From the NCBI GenBank assembly GCA_025464645.1, contig JAODGF010000070.1, positions 1 through 9,591 on the forward strand: 9,591 bases of DNA, in the 5' to 3' direction. The translations under genes were made by a program, and so were the position numbers. The DNA comes from Methanosarcinales archaeon. GTDB taxonomy: Archaea; Halobacteriota; Syntropharchaeia; Alkanophagales; Methanospirareceae. Positions 1 to 6,640 of this stretch are shown in pieces (the first letter of the stretch is position 1; each line of letters starts with the position of its first letter). The notes beneath the pieces were generated by a model that saw nothing but the letters and a program-made list of their open reading frames with translations, had not been told where the DNA came from and searched no databases.

Positions 1-1503
1 CGGTATTTCCGCTCGCTCCGCAGGCACCGGCAAGCCAAGTTCCGTGAGGATAACCGAAGTTGCAAGCGTAATCAACAGACACGTTTTACCTCCACTATTC
101 GCACCCGTAAGGATAGCTACCGGATGCGGTGTAGCGCCAAAAATACCGGAATTCGCTTTCCCTACGGAATAAGAAACCGGCACCACGGGCTCCCCACCCC
201 TCAGCTCTTCACTGACCAAAAAAATATTTCTGCTCATAATCAATCCCAACCCCTCTTCGGTTAGTTCTGGTATGTTCAACTCGAAGTCACGGCTAAATTG
301 TATTACACTCAGCATAAAATCGAAATAGAAAAGTGTTTTAATAGCATTGCTCACCATTTCTCGACGCTTCTCCAGTTGCTTTGCAAATTCTCTTAGCTTA
401 TAATATCTCCGCTCGCCCAGTTTTTTAGTATATATCAGCCGCAATTGTGCCATCCTTTCACGCGAAAATTCAAACGGCAGCCCCCTCTCCAGGTTCTCAT
501 ACGCGCTTTCCCACAAGACATTCTTATCTTCCTCGGTAAGCATCAGCTCATCCGCCATGTGCACCATAACCTCTTCTAAGAAACCTTTAAACTCTTCCAC
601 ACCGCCCCCGCTTTTCATAATCCTGTTTGCTTCCTTGTTTATCTCTTCCTCACGTCTGTAAATTATCTCGTCAAAGCGGTTTTCTCCTTTACTCCTATCC
701 GCTTCTATTTCCTTTATAAGTGCCAAAACCTCTTCTAAACCCTCTAATGAGATGCTTTCAAAAGGATATGAACTCTTAAGTTCTTCAAATTTGTTTAACA
801 TATCTATTATTGCTTCTATTGCTTTCTTCTTCGCCATAAACGAATTAACAACAAATTCCGGATAAATCTCGCATGGATCTGATAAATCGTCTATGTATAT
901 GTTTATGATACCCGACTCATCAAATTCCTCTCCCTTCTCCGCGATTAGTAGAATCGTATCTCCCTTCCGCAAAAGCTCCTCTGCTTTAGCTGCGGAATCA
1001 ACAAGTTCTACATGCACGAAATCGCCATAATTTTCCTTTATCTTCGCTTCGATTCCTCTGCTACGAATAGCAATGAGAGGCGGTTTCCCAAAGTTCATCT
1101 TTTCTATCCCTGCTTTAGAAATCGTTTCTCGCACTCGCGCTATTTTGTCTTCGCCCATTAGCTTCTTTAAATTCTCGCTCTCACGCACAGCCCTGAATCT
1201 CCTTTTCAAGTCCGCTTTGTCAAGAGAAGGAGTAAGTGTGAGAACCATGTCTCTTCCATTTTTTGTGGCTGCATAGGTAGAGAGAATTTCCAAAAGCTCT
1301 TTCTCTAATTCTCTCGTTTCTTTGGTGCAGAAGACATCTCTCACTTTATAGCCCGCTAAATCCTCTTTGTTTCTTATCACCACCTTCTCCGCGTCCTTTC
1401 TTTTTATTCCGAGAATCGAAGATAAGGTGTCAAGGTCAGGGAACTCTATTGCATCCTGTAAATAGGGCATCATGAACCTTGGGATATTTGAGCTTGCCAT
1501 CAT
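1..1503 (-). CDS. MutS-family ATPase, archaeal MutS-related type, 3' end cut by window edge
   Basis: I translated the minus strand from the ATG pair at 1503/1500 to base 1 and found about 501 codons without a stop. Near the end of the visible part is a MutS-type Walker A loop, TGANSGGKT (residues ~466-474, bases ~82-108), preceded by the beta strand PHPVAIL, as in MutS-family ABC ATPases. Walker B and the signature motif must lie beyond base 1. The middle (~200-400) is mostly charged helix, as expected for the MutS core/clamp. Residues ~20-55 could be a helix-hairpin-helix (weak). There is no mismatch-recognition domain I with its Phe-X-Glu, so this is not classical MutS1. It fits the archaeal MutS-related/MutS2-like group, whose role in recombination or repair is poorly defined. 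An upstream in-frame ATG at 1521 lies too close to the TATA box to be transcribed, so 1503 or 1500 is preferred, giving a leaderless start. Confidence 0.85.
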   Translation of the reverse strand, partial: MMASSNIPRFMMPYLQDAIEFPDLDTLSSILGIKRKDAEKVVIRNKEDLAGYKVRDVFCTKETRELEKELLEILSTYAATKNGRDMVLTLTPSLDKADLKRRFRAVRESENLKKLMGEDKIARVRETISKAGIEKMNFGKPPLIAIRSRGIEAKIKENYGDFVHVELVDSAAKAEELLRKGDTILLIAEKGEEFDESGIINIYIDDLSDPCEIYPEFVVNSFMAKKKAIEAIIDMLNKFEELKSSYPFESISLEGLEEVLALIKEIEADRSKGENRFDEIIYRREEEINKEANRIMKSGGGVEEFKGFLEEVMVHMADELMLTEEDKNVLWESAYENLERGLPFEFSRERMAQLRLIYTKKLGERRYYKLREFAKQLEKRREMVSNAIKTLFYFDFMLSVIQFSRDFELNIPELTEEGLGLIMSRNIFLVSEELRGGEPVVPVSYSVGKANSGIFGATPHPVAILTGANSGGKTCLLITLATSVILTELGLPVPAERAEIP

Positions 1504-1526
1504 CGTATAACTATTTTGCATAGCTC

Positions 1527-1540
1527 TTATATAATATAAA
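1527..1540 (-). promoter_or_regulatory. TATA box for the MutS-family gene
   Basis: On the minus strand this reads TTTATATTATATAA, a good archaeal TATA box. Placing transcription start about 26 bases downstream of the box centre puts it at ~1504-1510, practically on the ATG pair at 1503/1500. This predicts a leaderless message and rules against the ATG at 1521. Confidence 0.55.
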
Positions 1541-1571
1541 CCAAAAATCTCGACCAAGCGGAGGCTATAGA

Positions 1572-1604
1572 ACTAAAAAATAAACCGCTAAACCACTAAA
1601 AATC
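1572..1604 (-). terminator. Possible T-rich terminator of the cetZ transcript
   Basis: About 35 bases past the stop of the membrane-protein gene, the minus strand carries two T-runs, GGATTTTTAG and TTTATTTTTTAG, with no hairpin. Archaeal RNA polymerase stops at such T-tracts. The following gene has its own TATA box, which fits a transcript boundary here. Confidence 0.35.
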
Positions 1605-1638
1605 CAAGCATCTATATAATCAAAGCCGTATTTATTTT

Positions 1639-2487
1639 TTAGTAGATCCCCCTTTTCTTTCTCCTTTGTCTAATTAAAAATACAAATACCACAATTGCAA
1701 TAATCACTATCGCAGCAATAATCGCATAATTCATGGACTTTGTAGATGCAACTGCCGATTCTGCCTTTTCTTTAGCAAGTTCAGCATAATGAGAAGCATT
1801 TTTTGCCGCCGCTATTGAATCTTCCGCTCTACCTTGCCAATAAGCATCCTTAGCATTTCCTAAATATAAATTTGCTGTTTCCAGACTCGTTTTCGCCTCT
1901 GACACATCAAACCCGGCTTCCGTGGCATTAGAAATTGTCCAATTTGCCTTTTTTATCTCTTCGTCCGCTTTATGCCACGCGTTGAGAGCATCATAAATTA
2001 TCTCCGATGATACATCCTCTTTTATAGCTTCCACTACATATTTACCTTCTGTTGTCTCCTGCGTTATGTTTAACAGAGTGATTGGCTTTTGCTTCCTCAC
2101 TTCCGGTGCTGTTCCCGACCAAATTACTACAACTTCTTCTCCTGCTTTTTTGTGGTCTAGCTTATAAGAACTGCCACTCTTGAGTACTTCCTCCCTTATA
2201 TGCCCCTCTGCTCCTACCAAATCAGAATAAAAAAAGAGTGTAGAGTGGTCTATCTCTTTACTTATATTAGTTAATACAACTTTTATGGAAACTTCACTCC
2301 CATTTTTTACCATCTCGGTCCCATATACCTTATCGTAGCTTATGCTCTTTACTTCAGCATTCACAAATGGGGATTTTTGCAATGTCGCCCCATCAAGCTC
2401 TTTCGCAATGGCGCCTGCGCTCGTACATATCGGCATCAAAAAAACCGCCAATATTAACAAAAATACTAACTTCTTTTTCAACCTCAT
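1639..2487 (-). CDS. Secreted, membrane-anchored protein encoded directly behind cetZ; function unknown
   Basis: I do not recognise the family. Residues 1-28 are a Sec signal peptide: the basic start MRLKKK, then a hydrophobic core ending near TSAGA. Residues ~40-160 look beta-rich. Residues ~163-250 are alanine-rich helix, probably a stalk or coiled coil. Residues ~254-272 form one membrane helix, followed by the basic tail RQRRKKRGIY, so the bulk should be outside the cell with about ten residues in the cytoplasm. Six N-glycosylation sequons (N62, N74, N140, N182, N187, N230) fit a surface protein. The start at 2487 is chosen because GGGG lies six bases upstream. The ATG at 2493 would have that GGGG directly abutting it, so it is less likely, but it cannot be excluded. 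The gene begins 13-19 bases after the cetZ stop and is almost certainly cotranscribed with it. It could link CetZ filaments to the envelope, but that is inference from position only. Confidence 0.8.
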   Translation of the reverse strand: MRLKKKLVFLLILAVFLMPICTSAGAIAKELDGATLQKSPFVNAEVKSISYDKVYGTEMVKNGSEVSIKVVLTNISKEIDHSTLFFYSDLVGAEGHIREEVLKSGSSYKLDHKKAGEEVVVIWSGTAPEVRKQKPITLLNITQETTEGKYVVEAIKEDVSSEIIYDALNAWHKADEEIKKANWTISNATEAGFDVSEAKTSLETANLYLGNAKDAYWQGRAEDSIAAAKNASHYAELAKEKAESAVASTKSMNYAIIAAIVIIAIVVFVFLIRQRRKKRGIY

Positions 2488-2506
2488 CACCATCCCCTAT
2501 CTTTCC

Positions 2507-3658
2507 TCAGAACAGAGGCTTTATAGTGCTATTTGTATCCATTAACTCCTTATATTCGCGCTCCTTTTCGCTTGACACCGCTTTCAGTTTCGCCTGTGCT
2601 TCTGCTCCCAGCTCTTGTATCTCTTTTACCCTTGGGATGTCCGATACGCCCGAGAGCAGAACAATTGTTGCTACATGCCCACTCTTTACAACCGGAAAAT
2701 CCCCTCCTCGTACTTCTGTTCCTCTTATCATCTCTTCTATCCGCTCCTTCGATTTCTCCATGCCCTTTCTACTCAACTCTTTAGGAGGTCCTGCTGCTAT
2801 TATCAACGCCCTTTCCGCGGTTGAGACATCACATGGAATCGTTAATCTGCCCGCTACCGCTCTCCTCGTCAAAGAAGTAATCCTTGTAACTGCATCCATC
2901 TTCTCCAAGGTCCCTTTCTTACCAAAGAACTTCTTTAATAATCCTTCGCTTCCTATTTCTTCCGCCGCATATCCAATTGTTGATATTCCGCCTCCTTTAA
3001 GCGTGTTAATTATCTCAGCGGCATCCACTACCATCTGTCCCACTTCGTTCGCTTCGCCTGCGCCAAATAAAATCCCGAATCTCCGCACTATCTCTTCATT
3101 TATGTCCGCAAATGCTTCTTTTACCGTCTCTCCTCCGGTCTTCCATGCGTCGTTATCGAAGAGGAAAAGATTGTCAACTTCCTTCATGAAAGTCATCAGG
3201 CTTCTCGCAGCATTTAAAGAATATAAACTCCCTTCTTCCTTCGCCGGCAATATTCCAAGTCCATAAACCGGCTCCTCATATAATTTCTTCAGCCTCCTTG
3301 CTAATACTGGAGCACCACCGGAACCTGTTCCTCCTCCTAAACCCGCTATTACCAGAAAAGCGTCCACCTGATGCGTACCTCGTTTATCTATTGCACTTTG
3401 TATCGTGTAAATCTCATCAGTGGCAACTTTCGCCCCCAATTCGTTATCAGCTCCTATCCCATGCCCTTTCGTCAGTGACTCTCCTACAAGCAACCTGTCT
3501 TCCATTGGTATGTTCTTTATTCCAATCAAATCCGACTTCGCTGTGTTAATAGCCAATGCACGAATGACAAAATTCTGACCTGTTCGCTTCGCAAACTCTA
3601 AAAATGCATCCGCTATTCTTCCTCCTGCTTGTCCGTAACCTATCACAAATACCCTCAT
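2507..3658 (-). CDS. cetZ: Tubulin-like cell-shape GTPase CetZ
   Basis: 383 residues, full length for CetZ. CetZ proteins are archaeal tubulin/FtsZ-superfamily GTPases that polymerise under the membrane and control cell shape and motility in haloarchaea. Visible nucleotide-binding features are the N-terminal GYGQAGG (7-13), NTAK (38-41), the signature loop GGGTGSG (108-114) within AGLGGGTGSGGAPVLA, and the family-typical stretches KGHGIGADNELGA and RSLMTFMKEVDNLFLFDND. In the T7-loop region, VVDAAEIINTL carries Glu215, equivalent to the acidic residue thought to act in GTP hydrolysis by Haloferax CetZ1. The GTPase therefore looks intact. FtsZ proteins lack these CetZ-specific motifs, so confusion with FtsZ is unlikely. 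A GGGGGG Shine-Dalgarno five bases before the ATG and a TATA box at ~3706-3717 give it its own expression signals. The membrane-protein gene follows immediately. Confidence 0.95.
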   Translation of the reverse strand: MRVFVIGYGQAGGRIADAFLEFAKRTGQNFVIRALAINTAKSDLIGIKNIPMEDRLLVGESLTKGHGIGADNELGAKVATDEIYTIQSAIDKRGTHQVDAFLVIAGLGGGTGSGGAPVLARRLKKLYEEPVYGLGILPAKEEGSLYSLNAARSLMTFMKEVDNLFLFDNDAWKTGGETVKEAFADINEEIVRRFGILFGAGEANEVGQMVVDAAEIINTLKGGGISTIGYAAEEIGSEGLLKKFFGKKGTLEKMDAVTRITSLTRRAVAGRLTIPCDVSTAERALIIAAGPPKELSRKGMEKSKERIEEMIRGTEVRGGDFPVVKSGHVATIVLLSGVSDIPRVKEIQELGAEAQAKLKAVSSEKEREYKELMDTNSTIKPLF

Positions 3659-3663
3659 TTTAT

Positions 3664-3669
3664 CCCCCC
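3664..3669 (-). promoter_or_regulatory. Strong Shine-Dalgarno site of cetZ
   Basis: The minus strand reads AAAGGGGGGATAAAATG. A run of six G lies five bases before the cetZ start codon, which fixes this start and suggests efficient leadered translation. Confidence 0.5.
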
Positions 3670-3705
3670 TTTTTCATTCTTCATCCACTTACTATTGTCC
3701 CTCAT

Positions 3706-3717
3706 CTTATATAAAAA
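3706..3717 (-). promoter_or_regulatory. TATA box for cetZ
   Basis: The 79-base gap between the PRC-barrel gene and cetZ contains TTTTTATATAAG on the minus strand, with a purine-rich stretch (GCGAAAGAGATAG) just upstream where a BRE would sit. Transcription would begin near 3685, leaving a leader of about 27 bases that includes the Shine-Dalgarno site. cetZ can therefore be expressed separately from the two genes upstream, though read-through is also possible because no T-run follows the PRC-barrel gene. Confidence 0.55.
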
Positions 3718-3737
3718 CTATCTCTTTCGCTTTTTTC

Positions 3738-4442
3738 TTAATAATTTGAATATTTTAAAACAACATTTTTACTATATGTATTTAAACGCACATCCTGCAT
3801 GGATATCCTGTTTTTTTTCGATCCCACACCTTTCTGCTGATTTACTATTAATCCGCCCACATTTCCTGTTTCGATATCAAACATAATATCACAAACACTC
3901 CCTATATAATCCCCCCCCGCCGTTATAACTTTCCTATCCAATATGGATTTACCAAACATCTTCATCGCCTTCTTTTCATTCCTAGATATTAAGTCCCTGA
4001 TAAAGAGTTCACTCCTTTTTATCTCTTTTATATTCACCCCCAATAATTCACTAATCGCTTTTACATCCACCACATCGCTCATTTCGAGTCCAAGCCGGTA
4101 TAAAATTGTATGAACCAAACATTGAGTGAATGCAAAAGGATAGCTGACCGCAAATTTACCATGCATCCTTATCATCCCTTTATCTTCCGGGTCAAATAGA
4201 TAATCATTCACTGCTTCTCTTACTTCCCTTGTGATCAACTCTTTTACTGCTCCTTCATCGGTAGAAATACTCCTCTTCTCTATCCCCTTTCCTTCACAAA
4301 TTTGGATTGCGTACGTAACAAAATGTTCTATCGCATCCTCTTCAACGTCCTCAAAAATGAAATTCCATGGAAATAGTTTGGACCTTAAGTAAGCAATTAC
4401 TTTCTCCTTCCCTTCTTTTTCCTTCTTCCTCTCCACTTTCAT
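3738..4442 (-). CDS. PRC-barrel domain protein with a novel N-terminal region; candidate cytoskeleton/division partner
   Basis: 234 residues. The last ~75 (about 161-233) match the PRC-barrel pattern: MFGKSILDRKVITAGGDYIG, then VCDIMFDIETGNVGGLIV, then a basic turn and closing strands. Single-domain archaeal PRC-barrel proteins are usually ~80-100 residues. This one has an additional ~155-residue, mainly helical N-terminal region that I do not recognise, starting with a lysine/glutamate-rich segment and containing no membrane helix. PRC-barrel proteins CdpA, CdpB1 and CdpB2 work with FtsZ and SepF in haloarchaeal division, so a similar role is plausible here beside ftsZ and cetZ. RNA- or ribosome-linked roles of PRC barrels (as in RimM) are the alternative. 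The start is firm: GAGGTGA lies seven bases before the ATG and contains the stop codon of the preceding gene, so translation of the two is probably coupled. A run of eight G (3911-3918) lies within the barrel coding sequence, and the frame stays open across it. Confidence 0.85.
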   Translation of the reverse strand: MKVERKKEKEGKEKVIAYLRSKLFPWNFIFEDVEEDAIEHFVTYAIQICEGKGIEKRSISTDEGAVKELITREVREAVNDYLFDPEDKGMIRMHGKFAVSYPFAFTQCLVHTILYRLGLEMSDVVDVKAISELLGVNIKEIKRSELFIRDLISRNEKKAMKMFGKSILDRKVITAGGDYIGSVCDIMFDIETGNVGGLIVNQQKGVGSKKNRISMQDVRLNTYSKNVVLKYSNY

Positions 4443-4449
4443 CTCTGTT

Positions 4450-5343
4450 TCACCTCTTTAAGATCTTTAGTATCTTATGTATATTCAAACCTGAATTTGA
4501 AGACCCTTTTCGTTTCCCTTTCCTTTCACCTTTATTCGCTTCCGCATTACAAAATCTCCATACCCATTCGCCAAAGTCTGTCGCTTCATATTCACCGTCA
4601 TGTTCCCTTATTAGGTTATATTTCCATTCATCGCTCATTAAATACGCTATGCTATTAATAAGCTCTTTGTCATAAATATCTCTCATAAGCTCTTTATATT
4701 CCCTATCCTCGCGGTGAGAAATCTCTTTTATTTCCCTAATCCGCAGTCTTCCCCCCTCTTTAATCAGCGTCTGCAGTACAATAAAAGCGTATTCATTCTG
4801 CTTGAGTAGCATACAGCTCTTATCTATTTCATTTTCCATGCCAAGCATCTTCCTCGCTGTCTCCTGTATTATCATTGTTACATACCCCAAGACTTTCAAA
4901 GACGAATCTTCCTCAGAGTGAACTTCTATCCCCTCCTTAGAGAAAATAGCTTCTTTGAATCGAATACTTGGCTGTGGCTTGCCAAAAAAGACATCGGTGA
5001 GAGCGGAAAAATAGTTCTCAGAAAGTGGCTCGTGTTCACTATCGTATGGAAAGAAGTTCCCTTCAAAAAGGTCAAGATTTGGGGCTAAATCCGCTGTTAG
5101 CTCTAATACCTCCCTTTTAATTTCCTCTAACCTCAAAAACGCGCTATTTCTATCTTCCTTCTCTTTTCTCAGCTTCTTTGCTTCTGCATCCAATTTCTCC
5201 CTTAGCTTTCCCCCTATCCCCTTTTCCAATAGCTCTTCTATCTCTTCTAACTTATTCTCACCAGTTTTATCGGCTGTTATTCCTTTTAATCGCCAATATT
5301 CGGTAGCTAATGCATTCGCCCTTTCATTGAATTTCTCCACCAT
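4450..5343 (-). CDS. Coiled-coil protein with C-terminal winged-helix-like domain; function unknown
   Basis: 297 residues, not recognised as a named family. Residues ~30-85 are strongly charged helix, probably a coiled coil (IEELLEKGIGGKLREKLDAE and onward). Residues ~90-170 are mixed. Residues ~183-265 look like a winged helix: a helix at NEYAFIVLQTLIKEGG, a recognition-type segment rich in R/K/E, and a wing-like EHDGEYEATDFGEWVWRF. The tail is very basic (KGERKGKRKG), then ends in GLNIHKILKILKR, which would form a short amphipathic helix able to touch a membrane or a partner. There is no signal peptide or membrane span. It is the first gene of the leftward string, with AGGAG eight bases before the ATG, and seven bases separate it from the PRC-barrel gene. 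It could be a regulator of the cluster or a chromosome/division adaptor; the sequence does not decide between these. Confidence 0.8.
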   Translation of the reverse strand: MVEKFNERANALATEYWRLKGITADKTGENKLEEIEELLEKGIGGKLREKLDAEAKKLRKEKEDRNSAFLRLEEIKREVLELTADLAPNLDLFEGNFFPYDSEHEPLSENYFSALTDVFFGKPQPSIRFKEAIFSKEGIEVHSEEDSSLKVLGYVTMIIQETARKMLGMENEIDKSCMLLKQNEYAFIVLQTLIKEGGRLRIREIKEISHREDREYKELMRDIYDKELINSIAYLMSDEWKYNLIREHDGEYEATDFGEWVWRFCNAEANKGERKGKRKGSSNSGLNIHKILKILKR

Positions 5344-5383
5344 TTCTATTTCTCCTTTCCCCTGAGAAGGATGATGTCTATTA

Positions 5384-5407
5384 TAGATCTACTTCTAAAA
5401 AGCTTTT
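5384..5407. promoter_or_regulatory. Two small palindromes, possible operator
   Basis: TAGATCTA (5384-5391) and AAAAGCTTTT (5398-5407) are perfect palindromes whose centres are 15 bp apart. They lie around the predicted start of the leftward transcript (~5394), where a repressor could act. Short AT-rich palindromes also arise by chance, so this is only a hint. Confidence 0.2.
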
Positions 5408-5415
5408 CTAAAAAC

Positions 5416-5424
5416 TATATATTA
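5416..5424 (-). promoter_or_regulatory. TATA box for the leftward gene string
   Basis: The minus strand reads TAATATATAG here. Transcription would start near 5394, giving a leader of about 50 bases with an AAAGGAG site before the ATG at 5343. The box lies only ~14 bp from the ftsZ TATA box on the other strand. Confidence 0.45.
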
Positions 5425-5431
5425 CACTATT

Positions 5432-5446
5432 CGAAAGTTTTATATA
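5432..5446 (+). promoter_or_regulatory. BRE/TATA promoter of ftsZ
   Basis: CGAAAG (5432-5437, BRE-like) is followed at once by TTTTATATA (5438-5446), a near-ideal archaeal promoter. Transcription would start around 5468-5470, leaving only about eight bases before the ATG at 5478. The message is therefore nearly leaderless with no room for a Shine-Dalgarno site. Confidence 0.65.
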
Positions 5447-5477
5447 ACCCCTTCTTCTTAAGAAGACAATTACAAAA

Positions 5478-6602
5478 ATGCATGAAGTAGAAAAAGAAAA
5501 GGTGGAAAAAATGGAAAGAATGTTTGGACACAGTCCAGAAGAGGTAAAGGAGGAGGAGGATTGGTTTGGTGTACCTCAGATAGCAATTGTTGGCGTAGGC
5601 GGAGCAGGGAACAATTCTATGAGTAGATTGGAGCGTTTAGGAGGGCTGAATGGCGTAAACAGGATAGCGATAAACACAGACAAGCTGCACCTGGATTCGA
5701 TAAGCTGCGAAAAGAAGGTATTAATAGGGAAATCGCTCACACGGGGATTAGGTGCTGGGGGCTCTCCAGAGGTGGGTAGAAAGGCAGCTGAGATAGATAG
5801 GGAGGAATTACAAAGATTGTTAGCAGGTAAAAACTTTGTGTTCCTCACTGCGGGAATGGGCGGTGGAACGGGCACAGGAGCTTCGCCGATTGTTGCAGAA
5901 GTAGCGAAGGAAGCGGGAGCAATTGTAGTTGCAATGGTCTCTTTCCCATTCGAAGCGGAGAGAATAAGGAGAAAAAGAGCTGCGGAAGGCATAGAGGAAT
6001 TGAGAAACGCAACAGATACGGTTATCGTGCTGGAGAATGACAAATTGCTAAAATACGCTGGGAATCTACCGGTAAATGATGCCTTTAAAACGATGGATGC
6101 GCTGATCGCAAGTACGATACAGGGCATAGCAGAAACGGTAACAAAACCTTCACTGGTGAATCTTGACTTCGCTGACCTCAAGGCGGTGATGGCAGAGGGA
6201 GGTGTTGCTGTGATGCTCGTTGGCGAGACGACGAAAGCGGAGAACAAGCCCGAAGCAGTTGTATCCGATGCTCTCGATCATCCGCTTTTAGAAGCGGACT
6301 ATCGAGGGGCGAAAGGAGCTCTTATTCACATCACCGGCGGGTCGGACCTTACGATGAAGGAGACAAACGATATTGTAGAGTTGCTTACCTACGACCTGAA
6401 TCACGATGCAAATGTGATATGGGGAGCGAGGATAAATGATGATTACAACGGGATGGCGAGAGTAACGGCGATAATGACGGGTGTGGAGCCAAAATGGATA
6501 TTTGGCGGGATATATGAAGGAGGAGAAGAATATACAGATATAAAGGAAGAGGGAGGAGGTAACAGGGGAATCAGCGATATCATACCGATTATCCGGCGAT
6601 AA
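5478..6602 (+). CDS. ftsZ: Cell-division GTPase FtsZ (FtsZ2-type)
   Basis: 374 residues, complete. FtsZ assembles the mid-cell division ring. The GTP-binding motifs are all present: VGVGGAGNN (38-46), AINTD (64-68), the signature loop GGGTGTG (128-134) and the T7 synergy loop NLDFAD (228-233), whose Asp residues complete the catalytic site between subunits. Stretches such as GKSLTRGLGAGG, YRGAKGALIHITGG and NVIWGARI, plus an acidic N-terminus ending in DWFGVPQI, resemble archaeal FtsZ2 more than FtsZ1, a call of moderate strength. The C-terminus, after a Gly/Glu-rich linker, ends in ISDIIPIIRR, which looks like the conserved tail peptide that binds anchors such as SepF. The start at 5478 gives an N-terminal extension of the usual length and matches the promoter. 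An in-frame ATG at 5511, preceded by AGGTGG, is a possible second start. The gene is divergent from the coiled-coil/PRC-barrel/cetZ string. Confidence 0.96.
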   Translation: MHEVEKEKVEKMERMFGHSPEEVKEEEDWFGVPQIAIVGVGGAGNNSMSRLERLGGLNGVNRIAINTDKLHLDSISCEKKVLIGKSLTRGLGAGGSPEVGRKAAEIDREELQRLLAGKNFVFLTAGMGGGTGTGASPIVAEVAKEAGAIVVAMVSFPFEAERIRRKRAAEGIEELRNATDTVIVLENDKLLKYAGNLPVNDAFKTMDALIASTIQGIAETVTKPSLVNLDFADLKAVMAEGGVAVMLVGETTKAENKPEAVVSDALDHPLLEADYRGAKGALIHITGGSDLTMKETNDIVELLTYDLNHDANVIWGARINDDYNGMARVTAIMTGVEPKWIFGGIYEGGEEYTDIKEEGGGNRGISDIIPIIRR

Positions 6603-6608
6603 CAGAAG

Positions 6609-6618
6609 AAATATATAT
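6609..6618 (+). promoter_or_regulatory. TATA box for RNase P RNA
   Basis: AAATATATAT begins only seven bases after the ftsZ stop codon. Its centre is about 27 bases before 6641, where the first strand of the RNA's closing helix P1 begins. This spacing supports the 5' end assigned to the RNA and an independent promoter for it. Confidence 0.6.
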
Positions 6619-6640
6619 TGCAATAGAATAATCTATAATT

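Noticed and set aside
2367..3266. A 299-codon open frame on the plus strand opposite cetZ
   Set aside because: It is the antisense shadow of cetZ. The translation is low-complexity Ser/Pro/Ile-rich with no motif or promoter, while the minus-strand frame is unmistakably CetZ.
4367..4675. A 102-codon plus-strand frame spanning the junction of the two leftward genes
   Set aside because: It is Ser/Leu/Phe-rich, a typical antisense translation of Lys/Glu/Arg-rich genes, and it covers a well-supported coupled stop/start junction.
5576..6247. A 223-codon open frame on the minus strand opposite ftsZ
   Set aside because: Antisense shadow of ftsZ, again Ser/Pro/Ala-rich and without a ribosome site. 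The plus-strand frame has all FtsZ motifs.
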